Below are positions 50,326 to 62,936 of a DNA stretch of 64,000 bases, one piece after another; position 1 is the stretch's first letter, and each line of letters begins with the position of its first letter. The DNA is from Bugula neritina. Its lineage: Eukaryota > Bryozoa > Gymnolaemata > Cheilostomatida > Bugulidae. Position numbers and translations under genes: made by a program. The stretch covers positions 11,359,980 to 11,423,979 of the forward strand of contig OZ037771.1 in assembly GCA_964035545.1 (NCBI GenBank), read 5' to 3'. Below the pieces are notes generated by a model, which saw only the letters and a list, made by a program, of their open reading frames with translations, had not been told where the DNA came from and made no database searches.

Positions 50326-52863
50326 AGTAACGGATATTACGTCTATATATGCCACCAAGGAAGAGAAACTGGGAACTTATAGCATAAATACAATACTCTC
50401 ACAGAGTTGAGCAGAATATTGTATTGAGGTTAAAGCTTTAAAGCCTGTTTTGCTCCATTTTGTAATTTATATACCACACTTGACTCTTTTTACAACGGAA
50501 CTGCTGAAATACTAAACTAAATAACTTATTAATATAAGACTCGCCATCCTCAACTTTAGATAGCTCATAGTCTGTATCTCTCTTTGCAATGGTTGACTAT
50601 TCAGTACAGCCAATATAGCAACTTGCTCTTGGCTTTGCAATCATTTGTTAGTAACTGTAACTGATTTGAACAAAACCTATCTAACAATACACTCACTATA
50701 AGTAAAGAATTGGCTTTCAAACATATCTGGTCACCATATAATGTATGTTTTATATTTGTTGTCCAAATACTATAGCTTTATTTATAACACATGTTGAGAA
50801 AGTAACTAAACTTTGCAGAAAGTTACACTGAAATCTATGTTGGTTGAGATTTAAGTATGACTTGGTTTAGTGAGATGATGCAAGGAAACACTTCCTTAGA
50901 AGCTCCTTGAAGTCAAAGAGTTGGTTACCAGCAAACCCTTTAGTTGAGTCAACCAGCTACTAACTATTCTAGCAGAAAATAGTATTTAGTTTGGTATAGT
51001 AGTGGTTTACAAATATATATGACATTCTGAAGTAATGACTAAGAGATGGGATTCGCTGCCAATATGTAGTGGAAAATTTTACATTTTCATACACATTGGT
51101 AACTAGCAGTAAAAGAATGCCACAGTATGACAGTATCCAACTGATGGGAATGGAAAAAACACTTACTAAATAAGCAAATACTGGTATATTATTTTACCAT
51201 TTTATTGCATAATTCCCTTATATAAAACGTGCTCATGGGTTTCAATTGTTTATATTGTAGTTGCAGAGCAATGTAAGCTCATTTCACATCCCTTTGTCTA
51301 ATACCTCCTTTACGTGACATGTATTGTCATCATCATTCATCAGCTAGAAGCGAAGTGAAGCACGTGACGTCCCTCACGTCATGTGCTCCAAGTATAGCTG
51401 AGCAATACACCGCAGAACAATAGAACAAATGATTATATCATATTGCGAAATCTTGCCCTGATAATGAATATTAATTGAACAATATCCAGGCCATGCAACT
51501 CATACAAGAGAAACTTATGGTTAAAATAATAAGCTTTGTGAGTCTTATATGGGCAGTCATGACTCAACTAAGCATTAGTAATACTGATCATTTAATACAT
51601 AAAGTCACTGATTGCACAAAATAAATGGTCATATTATTGGTTTCATTACCTTAAAAGGCGTTGAAACAGTAAATTGTATATGGTAATATGACTGTGCAAT
51701 ATCTGAGAACAGCAGCATTCATGCTTATTGTGCTGTGTTACTCATATCTTTCCTGTATATTTCAACTTGTTTCATTACTATTTCATTTTTTATTTAAAAC
51801 TTATGAACTTTTAAACTGTTGGCATGTATTCTATCAGATAACAGTTATGCAAAATAAAAAGTCTATAATATAAACAATCAGTACTTTTACAAAGAAGAAT
51901 TACTTGAATCATGTGATTTTAGCAATTCTGGTATCCATGACTCTGTATGGTTGAGCTGTAACTTCTACTTGAGATGAGAGATCCATTTGACTCCTGTAGG
52001 TTCATATCTGGGGATGTAGCAGAACACTCCGAGGCTGTCCTCCTGCTACTGGATGGAAGTGGGGGGGGGGGGGTAGAGAGTCCCTCAAACTATTGAACTA
52101 TCAGCTGCATGTCATCTTATATTCCAAGGCTGAGGCAGTCTTGCTACGGCAAAACTCCCCATACGTTGTGTATGGGTTATAACGATGCAATGTAATTTAA
52201 GATTATCAAAATAATGAGAAAACCGTATAATTTACATTTTTTCTTATGAAGGAAAATTAATATATGTAAGCAGTGAGTTTTCAAACAGGCATTTTGTACT
52301 GACTATAGCTAATAGTTTTAAAGCTTATAGTATTTAAACAGTAAACCTATACTATATTATCAGAAATTTTATCTTCTCAAAGATATTATATTACATATTT
52401 ACAAATATACCCCCTTCACTGTGGTTAGGATTCTAATATTTACTCTAGAGAAAGTTGAAACAGCTGATGTAGCTACTCTAGATGGGAAACATGTTAGAAG
52501 AAGTTGTGTTTTTAAAGATTTCAACTTGAAAATCAAAAGGAAATGCATTAGAAATATCGTAGATCTTGGATCAAATTTTCACTGTTGTCGCCTTTAAATG
52601 AAGGTCATGCCTATATATACACTACGTTTCCATTATGGCATTATATAGGAATTGATTTTTCATTCATTCATTCCATTCATTCGCATAATTCGCAGTCATG
52701 TAAACGCAGTGCTACAGAAACTTATGAAACTTCCAGCTGCTATAAACATTAATTTATTGCAATTTCAGAGCTGCAGTTTTTGGTGCATCACTGAAGTAAG
52801 AAATATATTCAATTGACTCGTAATTCTTTTAGAATAATAAGATATTTAACATTTTTCAGTATT
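50326..52863. other. Intergenic, no gene seen
   Basis: AT-rich sequence. It contains a hairpin-like CACGTGACGT...ACGTCATGTG at about 51360-51387, which combines E-box and CRE-like words, and a poly-G run near 52062. No coding exon is evident. Confidence 0.45.
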
Positions 52864-52970
52864 ATAAAATAATTCCTGCACTGGGATACGCACCGCAGAC
52901 CTCCAGTTCACTAACCATAACACCACATGCGGGACTACTGCATGGGTAATCTTAACACTGCAAGTAGGAA
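52864..52970 (-). mobile_element. tRNA-derived SINE (second family), diverged copy
   Basis: On the minus strand: GTGGTGTTATGGTTAGTGAA, GAGGTCTGCGGTGCGTATCC and a tail matching the copy at 47905-48015 (GTAATCTTAACACTGCA on the plus strand). It is more degenerate at box B. Confidence 0.55.
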
Positions 52971-54228
52971 GAATTTTCGAGAAGTTTTTGTGAAGTTGGA
53001 ACTTTAGTATATGGTCAGCGGAAGACTTGGGGAAAGACAGGGTTTAGATGTTTTTAAGTGTGCTATAAGATCTTCTACTATTCAAATTCTATAACTTCTA
53101 CACCATTTGGACTGTGGACCATCTTGAGATGCAACTGTCAACACAAATAACTGAGCTGCCAATATTTGACAGCACAGGGCTAGTTGTAAGCAGCACACAT
53201 GACACATCATCAGTAGCTAACTACTAGACGTGATGTCACCTGACCAACTAGGGTTTCAAGTCCCAAGGTCGATGTATGCAGGAAGTAGTCACATGTTTAG
53301 TTTAGCGGTTAACAGTCATAAGATGTGGTTTATTAAAAGTCTTCTGGTCACGATTATTCAATAGTCTTTGAAACAATGACTCAATAGCAGTTGCCCATGC
53401 TTCCTACTTCAACAAGACTAGGTTATTATTCGAAGACTTGAATTAGTCAAAATTTGGTTTGTATTGCATGATAAATTATTGAATGTGTATAGAAATTTGT
53501 TTTAAAGAGCTACTAAATTAAACATATTATATTTACCAAACCATAAATGTTAGGAGAATTTTAATAATTGTTTATAATTTCTTGATTTAGTTGTCAAGTT
53601 TATAGGCAGGCTGTTGCAGAAATATAATTTCCTTTATTCTTTAGATTTTACATTGTCATACAAATTATGAAAGTTGTTCTTTAAATGTAGATTTTTACTG
53701 TAGATGAAAAGACAGATGAGTTCTCACAGATGTACAGCCAAATAGCTGTTTTGCCATTCTAATTATAGTAAATTATAATAATTATACAAACAGCTGAGGC
53801 TGTATGATACATAGAGTCAGACAAGAAGCTTTAGAGGTCTAAAAATAGTTATTTATTTTATGACTAATATGTTTAGATTTACTACAAAATTCAAGGATCA
53901 AGGCAGTATTTATTTTGTTGTTGACCAATAACATTATTGTGTATAAGAAACTGGCAAAATATTACATAATATATACAGGGGCATCCACTGCACCAATAAA
54001 TAGTCTAAAGCTGTATATATGAATAAATAAGTCACTAATATTGTGTTGAAGAAAATGGTAATATAACATCTATATATAGCAAAGACTTGAAACCACATAT
54101 AAGTGAATTATATAAATAGTTCCTTCAAAATATTTTTGCTAAAATATTAAAAATAAATAAATAAAAAAACAAATGAATTTAGTTTAATTTGTTTATATTG
54201 TGATTGTATTGTGATTATATTATTACTG
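52971..54228. other. Intergenic, 3' of paralog D
   Basis: AT-rich sequence, probably including the 3' UTR of paralog D at its right end. No gene is seen. Confidence 0.45.
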
Positions 54229-57200
54229 TTAGGTTGGTTTGTAACATTTACAGAGTCGTATCAATACTCTAGCACCAGTCTTGAAGTCATCATATGCTTT
54301 CCATTTACACTTCTGACTGTAATGTATTTCATATCCATCACAGTCGTTATTCCTCCCTTGAGCCAGAGCTCCATCCATCTGGGTGTACTGTCCACACCGG
54401 CATATTCTGGAAGATAAGAGTTTGTTATTAAATTATGTTTAAGTATTTTATTTCAACTAGAAACTGTCCACACTGGCGTATTCTGGAACAATAAAAACTG
54501 CCAAATAGTAAATTAAATAATGCAACCACATTAAGCTGTTGCTTTTACCATTTATGCATAATAATATGATACATGAAAAAATTACGTTTTTCAAGTACGA
54601 GTTAAATGCTTTGATAAATATTCCAAATTGTAATTACTAAGATAAGATCAGTATGGTTAGAAATGTCAAAATTGTAATTAATTGTCCATTTTATCTGCTG
54701 GGCAGATTACAAGTTTTGGCTCCCAAAATATATACATTAATTGGCTGAATTGTTAATGTATGACCTAATGGCAGGATGCATATATAAGATTGATTACCAT
54801 ATTTGGTGACTAACAGTCATTCTCTAATGACTTATTTTTGTGACTCATTTAGATTGTTTTGATATACAGCTGATTAATATAGGCAGCTATAATAATAATA
54901 TAGGAAGTTGATTGAAACAGGCTTAATGCTAGTTTTTAACTATAACATTCGTTATATATTTCCTTGAAATTAATGTTTTAATACGATTTATATAAACCGG
55001 AGAAGGAAAATTTTTTTTAGCTTTTTATATATAGCACCTTTTAAGACACATAATGTAGCTTGCTTTATGCCACAAAAGTTGTTTAATGCTAAAAAAGAAT
55101 GCAATCATTTATACAAAAAATATTATAAATAATTGTTTCTTCTAAAGCAATATAGAATTATGATATAATATTTACATCATACAAATTTATCATATCGACA
55201 CCTTTTTCATGCAAAGCTGAATTATCAGATATATTTAATTTTCAAGTTACCAGATGACTGAAATCAAAGTAATGTTTACTCAAGAGAATTTTTTTAAATT
55301 AAGTCATTTTTGAACAAAACTCGCTAAATAATGATTTTTAAATACAATCTATAGTTGCTTGTTACTTCTGATAGATAGATATTGTTTTTGTTTTCAATGC
55401 ATTTGTTCAAAACATTAATCCATGCATATGCATGTTGCATTTGTCTATATTAGATAAAAAAAATTTATTTGATAAAATCATTCAACAGTGATTTATTATT
55501 GATAACTCAAGGTGCTTCAAATAGCAATGCATAAACTATAAAAACTGGTTAAAAATATATTTTCAACTCTTCTTATGCATTTTTATACTCCGAAGATAAA
55601 ACGCTGCTATGCTGGAAAGCCAATAGTTTCAATAAATATATTTTTACGAAGTAACTCTTTTTTATATATCAAATGTATTTACCTGACAAGATGTTTCTGG
55701 TATATCTTGATGTACTGAACCTGTGATTCACACTGAGAGCTGTAGGGATTGTAGGTCCGCACATGCTGCTCCTTAACAGTTGACCCTGACCTACAATATA
55801 AGTGGCTCAGTTCTATTATAATAATTATAAATATGTACCCGTTGCACGCTCATGATTATTCAATAATAGATTATTAAATGAAATGTGTAACATAAATATG
55901 TATAGCTGTGTAAATATTCTCCATGAAATCATTTTTCTTACTAGTTATTCACTGTTTGAAAAGTAGTTGAAAATAAAATTTAAACTGAAACAATTTTACC
56001 GTAAAAGTCACAAGCTTTCAATTTATAAACAAAGTTTTAGTTACTTGTAACTTGAAATAAGATCAGCAACATTGTTTTGTTTTTATAAATCATTTTGTAA
56101 AGTACATTTGAAACTTTTAATATAGAATGCTGAACCAGGTTGTAGTAACTTTCAACGGCCTTTATAAGCTTGCTCAAAATTTTAATTGTTCCACCTAGAA
56201 ACTTTCCCAATTGCAAACAGAGAACCTTTGAGTATTTTCTAGTGCTGCCAATAAATAAACCTTTTACGAGCACACCATATCAATAAACAGCAATATCCTG
56301 TACTGCTTAATGAATAGCATGTGTACCTCGTTGGTTGTCTGCGATAAATGCACTGTTTACTTCCGTGATGCTCTATAGCCACCGGGTATTTGTTGGGATG
56401 GGACTGAGGCTGTGAGTCATCGCTATCTTCGGCCTCATCTGAGAGCTGTGACTCATCAGGGCCAGAGTAAGCTGGACCTTGAATAGCAGATGGATGAACA
56501 CTTGCAGACGCCGTACCTGCTGCAGACTACAAAACATGGATAGAGATCTTACTACTCAGTCCTAAATTCAGTTCACAGCTAGTGATGTGCATTTTTATGT
56601 AAATATATTAAGCTATATGCATAGAGTAGAGTAGATTCAGCGTTACTACATGTGTTGTGCAAGCATATAGTTTATATGTTCACAAGTTAGTAATACATTA
56701 AATATTTAATATTGGTATACTGTAGCCTATATGTTTTAGTAAAATATACAATACAGTAGGCTACTGCACAATTTGACCAACTACAGTGTTGTATTTTTTC
56801 CTAGACACACTTTGCCGCACTATAGGCCGCAACAGCAAAAACAAAATGGCACTGCTGTTACGTTTCGTCAACATGCGTTCACACACTGAACAAAATGTAT
56901 AACGCATCACGCTGGACTGTGACCAATCATTATTAAGCTAATTCTTTTTTTTGCAGTGACTCATATGTTTTTGGGTATTATTCACAAATTTGTCGCAACA
57001 TTCTTCTCTTAAGATGTGATGTAGATGTTACGGACTAGATAGTAACAATTAAAGACGAAAACTCTCTTTTAAATATATATTCCTAAAATAATTGTGGAAA
57101 CTAATTAGAAGAATAAATATTTAAGCCACCCATTTAATTTTTAGGTTTTAGGTTTGGTGTTTTTGTAATTAGTGAAATAAATATTTTTTGGAACTATGGA

Positions 57201-57994
57201 ACTGAGTAAATTAAATCAACAATAGCTACTAAAATAAACCAGCCGAAAAGATTCTTTACATTTTAGTACGATGTCAACTCATTGGGTATAGCTGTCCAAT
57301 AAGTAGACATAGATTTTGCCCAATCGCGGACTTTGAGAACGTCTCTCTGCCCAATAGGAGTCCGACGTGATTTTTTGAATCAAGCAGTGTTTGATCATCG
57401 CCGCAACGTAAACCGGGGTGCGATTCAGCCCGGATGTTAATAAAAATGGCTGAGATTTGTTGTTGCGGTGTACGATACGGCAAAGTGCGTCTAGGGGATA
57501 GAATGTATAATTCTACATATCATGATTAGCACAAATTGAACGATACAATAAGGCTACACCTTAGCTATGACTAAATACAGACTCTGTGGCATGTTTGCAA
57601 CCACTGAACTGAAACTATAAGTTATAGTTCAATGTTTGCAACTGTCCAATATCATTGAACACAAAGCACCATTTGCTTACATGTTTACTCATTAGAATAC
57701 AATGTAATGTATGAAATTTACCTGCCTGTCCGTATAATTGTGAGCTGTCTGAGTAAGGCTTCCATCTCTACTCTTTGGACTTTGAGATAAATATAACTTT
57801 GATTGGTTGAAAATAAAGTTTCTCGCACAGTTTGGGTTTGGTACAGTTGAGTAGTAATAGTCTTTGGAATCTCCACTGAATGAGCTACCCTGCCCTTCAT
57901 ATACGCTGACATCTGAATTCAATGGCATAGAGTTATACGATTTAGTCAATGCTCGACCCAGGCCCGAGGTACTTCCTGTTTGACTTGAATCCAT
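54229..57994 (-). CDS. Paralog D of the six-cysteine family (4 exons, 252 aa)
   Basis: Exons: 57994-57722, 56526-56327, 55790-55683 and 54406-54229; phases 0, 2, 2. It is the shortest member. It starts MDSSQTGSTSGLGRALTKSY, so the shared RA[IL]xK motif is at residues 14-18. Exon 1 is otherwise polar and disordered. The linker is acidic (LSDEAEDSDDS). The module at 134-252 reads HPNKYPVAIEHHGSKQCIY, SGSTVKEQHV, QYIKIYQKHLVR, ICRCGQYTQMDG, YEIHYSQKCKWKAYDDF, RVLIRLCKCYKPT. Invariant Cys fall at module positions 17, 63, 65, 94, 113 and 115. Its last exon encodes exactly the same 58 residues as those of B and E. The intron between exons 1 and 2 contains an inverted-repeat element (56801-57494). 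No signal peptide is seen. Function unknown. Confidence 0.78.
56801..57494. mobile_element. Inverted-repeat DNA element, copy 2 (in paralog D intron 1)
   Basis: It starts CTAGACACACTTTGCCGCAC and ends CGGCAAAGTGCGTCTAG. A TA at both ends (C-TA-GAC and GTC-TA-G) fits a Tc1/mariner-like target duplication. The right part shares CCAATAGGAGTCCG and AATCAAGCAGTGTTTGATC with the 298-bp copy at 29603-29900; the left part is longer (694 bp in total). No transposase frame is present. Confidence 0.72.
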
Positions 57995-59542
57995 TTTAAC
58001 TCGCCCGCATGCATATACATGTATACGTGCTACTTTGAAGGTGTAGTGCAGTTGTGCAGTGCAATTGTATTCTTATTTAAATTGCTGAGAAGTGGTTGCA
58101 TCATCATGAGATAATACTGGACTTTGCCTGAACATGTACGCAACAAATTCCCAACCATTCAATATTGCTGCTACATGTTTTCATCATGTAGAGATCTAAC
58201 AATTACATCTACATTGTATATTTTCAGTCCAGGCTTGTTTCTTACATACTTATTAAACGTTTCTTATTGTCTATAATCTACATCTTTATAAAGTTTCCTA
58301 ACGTACACATATCTCAGCACTGTGATTTGTCAGCACTCCTGCAAGTCAGCAACAGCTCTCTAAGACAACTGGCAGCAGGTAAACATGACTTTCACAGGAT
58401 TTATTCAAGTTAATGGCTACCATAGAGTATAAAACCAAACTACGTTAAGATATGAAGCACAGTGTATTTGTTAAACACTAACTTACAGCACAAGGTAATT
58501 ATTGTACAATTCCAAACAAGTGAATCACAAACACTAATTAACACAACATGTTGAGTGTTTGTTATGTTTATGATGGGATATATGCTTTATATAAAGAATA
58601 CTGATTGTGTAATGAAACAGCATCATTGCATATTGTAGCACATGTATTAATGATATAACAATGATAACATATCTATGATCATTATCTAAGAATTAGAAAC
58701 TATTTGATGTTGGCAATAAAAAAGCAAAAGTTACAATTCTTATTATAAAATACAATAAAAGAAATCGCTTGTTGAAATGATTCGAAAGCCGCAGCAGGTA
58801 TAAAAATCACTAAAGTTTTAGTACATATTGCATGCTATACATAAAAGTTAGTAGCAATAGTAGCAATACTATATATAAAAATAAGTTTGTATTTAAGTGG
58901 TAATATATATATATAAAACTGAATATAGCTGTGATGTAAAATCATAATTATATCAAGTGAGTCACAGGTATGGCATATAAAGCAAAAATGCAATCAATAA
59001 GAAATATAATATTTTTGAAATGAAAATATAAATATTCTACAAGAGTGCACCATAGTCTTGGGATGTTATAGACACAAAATGAATGAATCAAATGCAGTCT
59101 ACAGTGAGATAGTAGTTAAATGTAGTAAAATAATATGTAGGTTGATAAAACATAAATACCCATTCCGAAACAAAATAAAATACTGCTCAACTCTAATAAA
59201 AGTTTGTCATGACGCATAAACTTATAATTGCATAGAAACTTATCAAATTGAAAAATGTTGATTGAGTTGTTGGCATGGTAACGGTATCTAGGAACTTTCT
59301 CAAAACTTATAAAAAAATAAAAGGTATATATTTCTATCTGTGTAGGTGTAGAAAACCTTTTCCAGTCAACTGGACACATCAAGAGAGTGTTTGGAGCCAC
59401 CCTTTTATCACAAAAATTAGCAAAGTTTACAGGCTATTGTATGAGGCAGAGCATTGGGGAAGACAAGTTTTTTCTAGAAAGACAGCTGTATAATATGCGG
59501 CTAAAAAATTGCATAAGAATTTGAAATTTGTGTATATTGCGA
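57995..59542. other. Interval between paralogs D and E
   Basis: This should contain the promoter of D on its left and the 3' UTR of E on its right (both minus strand). It is AT-rich with short TATATA runs near 58904. No additional exon was found. Confidence 0.5.
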
Positions 59543-61432
59543 TTAGGTTGGTTTGTAACATTTACAGAGTCTTATCAATACTCTAGCACCAGTCTTAAAA
59601 TCATCATATGCTTTCCATTTACACTTCTGACTGTAATGTATTTCATATCCATCACAGTCGTTATTCCTCCCTTGAGCCAGAGCTCCATCCATCTGGGTGT
59701 ACTGTCCACACCGGCATATTCTGGAAGATATAAGTTTGTTATTAAATTACGTTCAAGTATTTTATTTCAACTAAAAGCTGTCAACGCTGACATATTCTGA
59801 AATATATATGTTCATCATTAGTATTTTAATGCAACTAGAAACGAAGTCAGTTAGCTGACTTGCTGATGGTTAGTATTGAGTGCTTATCAATTTCAGGTTT
59901 ATAGTCAAAGCAGGCTACGCCCAGACCAGGATGAAAGAAATTATCACAAAATTTGTAAAATCATAAGAATGACAATGCAGTATTTTGTGTTTGCACAGTG
60001 CTTTGTCAGAAGAAATGAAGGAGATGACGTGAAGGAGATGAGAATGCGTGACTAGTCAATAATTAATCACGAGCAAACCGTTTTAATCTTTTAATTTATT
60101 GATCCTCGGTCTGACCAATGAGAAAAGAGTGAAATTTCTTATATAAGCTTCGTTATGTAAGCAAAGAGTTTCCAATACTTCATACATGCAGGCGTTATAC
60201 AAAGTTCCAATTGACCTGATACAAGACGACAAAGTGTCATTTCACTGGCCAGCGGTGGAAATTCTACCCCATAATCATCATGAATATTATAAAAAGATAA
60301 ACCATTCAATTTTTTACTAGTGTTGAAATAGTACCGACCAATCACGACCCACAAAATTATAAAAAATAGTGAGATTTACACTGACTGCACCAGAATAGCA
60401 ATATCATTAAGCAACCATATTACATAGCATACAAATGTCACCCAGCTGTAAATGTTATGCAGACTTTTCTTATTGGTTGCTGCTAAATTACGAAATTACT
60501 CGCTGTTGTTTACTCCATTAACTATGCAATGTTTATAGCAATTTTTATGAATGCATGTAATCTGATTTAGAGGGCAACATGTATCCCTAGGCCATCAGGT
60601 TATCAGATAATTGTTGTTTTGACAGTTGTTATCAGTATAGTGTATAATGCAAGTGTAGTATACAATGAAGTGAACTCTGGCGCTGGTATGGAAATAAAAT
60701 TAATATGTTTATCAGCCATGAATGTTAATTGTAAAGACATGACATGGTTTGTGAATGAAGCAGCATGCTGCCTGCTACTGAAGACTTGTCTACTTGAATC
60801 CTGTTAACTACACCTACCTTTAGACTCCTAAGTGATTTAACATTTATTTTTCTAATGAATCATAGAATATACAATCCTTTAGATTACCACCCACCTTTAA
60901 ATGTTACCACCCACCTTTAAATGTTACTACCCACCCATGATGTTGTGGAGGTTTGCATTACAATGAGTCAGATTTTAATGGGCTTTTAATGGGCGTGTGT
61001 TAGTAATCAAGCAGGCCAAGGGGGTATTGCACTATAACGCCCCTTGATACCTTATGTGTGTAGTAAAAGTCTATAGTAAAACCTGACTAAGAGAGAGGGA
61101 GTTGCTACCAGTCTACACTCACCTCACCAAATCTTTCTGGTAATATTTGACGTGCTGAGTCTCACTACGACTTTGTGCTGCTAGTGGGTCATAGACTGTG
61201 TTCTTCATTTGCTTTACCTTCACCCCTGACCTAAGGACAAATACTGTATATATGAATATATTGATACTAACAACATTAAGGGATATACAGTCAGTCACTA
61301 AACCTTGATACTGGCTACTGGCTACTACCACTACAACTACCACTACCACTACCACTATCACTACCACTACCACTACCACTGCCACTACTACTACCGCTAC
61401 CGCTACCGCTACCGCTACCACTACTACTACTG

Positions 61433-61469
<37 letters not shown>

Positions 61470-62936
61470 CACTACCACTACTACTAGTACCACTGCCACT
61501 ATCACTACCACCACTATTATACCTTGTCGGTTGTCTTCTGTACATGCAGTTCTTGTTGCCGTGGTACTCAATTTCGACGGGAAATTTGTTGGGGTGTGTC
61601 AAATCATCCTCTTCGCTGTCACTATCTTCATAGTCCCCATCAGCATTGACATTGTTAGCAGCATTAGACCACACACTGTTCGTAGATGTCATTGGAGTCG
61701 AGATGGAGGCAGCTAACATCTGATTCGTCAAATCAGCAATTGTGGAGCTCTAAAATTATCAGGTATTTGTTTCTTTACCAACAAACACAGCCGAAAGTCT
61801 AGACACAAAGCAATGCACCAAGTTGTCTATACGCAGAGTCTATAAGAACTTTAAACTATCCTCTAAATGACCGAGTAGACAGCATGCAGGCAGTAAAACA
61901 AGCTGTTAGAATGATATATTTTAGCAGTCAAACAACAAAACCCTGTTAATCTCACAGTTAATCGTGGGTTCCTTTTAGCCTACTGGTTGGCAAATGGCGG
62001 ACTTTACGCAGTTTAACATATAGCTGGCAAAAAGGAGTTGCAAATCAAACAGCACTAAAAGATGACTACTAAACTTAGTAACTGAAAATTCAGTTTCACT
62101 AACAAAAAAAAGCTTTCTTATAATCAATACTAACAATCAAACTATTAGCAACACTTCACATTCAAACTGAATTGCAATAAATTTGTCTTCATACTCACAT
62201 TATTAGTAACAGCCGAAATGTCGCGTAGTGGAAAGCCTGGAGGAGGTATCAGAGGCCCTTCGTAGCCCCCTGTAGGGGGTGAGACCGGTGGTCGAATGTA
62301 TCTTACGTTGGATACGCTAGCAGGTGAACTACCACTGTTTGTGCCAGACGTTGTATAGACTGGCTGGTCAAACACCTGAAAGCCTGAGGACTGGTAATGT
62401 GATGGTGGATCGTGCTGCAACGACGGTTGACGGCCAAATCCAACTGGAAATCTTTGTGTTTTAGAAACTCCGCTATTGTGAAAGTAGCCTTGTAACTGTG
62501 GTCTTTGCTGTTTGTTGAAACCTCCTACACCGGCAGCTAAGGAGTGGTAGCTGTGCTGTCTCTGCAGGTGAGTCGGCTTCACCCAAGCCTGTGGTGGCCC
62601 TTCATTGCTGCCAAAGCTGTGCTGCCTCTGATTAAAGAGAGGGTCACTGGGAACTTGAAAGTCACGGCTATAGTTTTGAGGTAAGTGCTGATTATTCTTC
62701 GTAATTGCACGTCCCAAGGTTATGGCAACACTATTACTACTAATACTACCACCGACAACTGGGCTAGTAGTAGCAGTACTACTACTAGTACTAGTAGAGC
62801 AAATTGAAGAAGTAACTGAAGTTCTTACTGTGTTAGGTTGATGTTCTTCTAAAACTCTAGCCGATTCCTGATATACTGACGCCGGTGAATCATAATCAGC
62901 TTCAGTGCTTGTCATTTCAACGATAATAACGCTCAA
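59543..62936 (-). CDS. Paralog E of the six-cysteine family (4 exons, 416 aa)
   Basis: Exons: 62936-62199, 61749-61523, 61230-61123 and 59720-59543; phases 0, 2, 2. It is the longest member because exon 1 has 246 codons: a Ser/Thr run (STSTSSSTATTS), then ITLGRAITKNNQ at about residues 72-83, repeated RQHSFGS and RQHSYHS and RQPSLQH words that look like basophilic kinase or 14-3-3 sites, and a Pro/Gly-rich end. The linker is strongly acidic (YEDSDSEEDDLT). The module at 298-416 reads HPNKFPVEIEYHGNKNCMY, SGVKVKQMKNTVY, HVKYYQKDLVR, then an exon 4 identical in protein to B and D. Intron 2 contains a triplet array that stays open in frame with exon 2. No signal peptide is seen. Function unknown. 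Confidence 0.78.
60885..60945. repeat. Short tandem repeat, 20-bp unit x3, in paralog E intron 3
   Basis: Three units of the type ACCACCCACCTTTAAATGTT. Confidence 0.85.
61316..61517. repeat. Triplet array (ACTACC)n in paralog E intron 2
   Basis: ACTACC, ACTACT and GCTACC triplets run for about 200 bases and stop about five bases from the exon 2 donor. Because the units are multiples of three without stops, five or six frames are open through it. In the exon 2 frame it would encode Ser-Gly repeats. Confidence 0.93.

Noticed and set aside
54229-62936. Secreted cystine-knot ligand (Spätzle, neurotrophin or IL-17 type) for the six-cysteine family
   Set aside because: The late C-x-C is suggestive, but no member starts with a signal peptide and all have long acidic, disordered N-terminal parts. 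The cysteine spacing also does not match those families as I know them.
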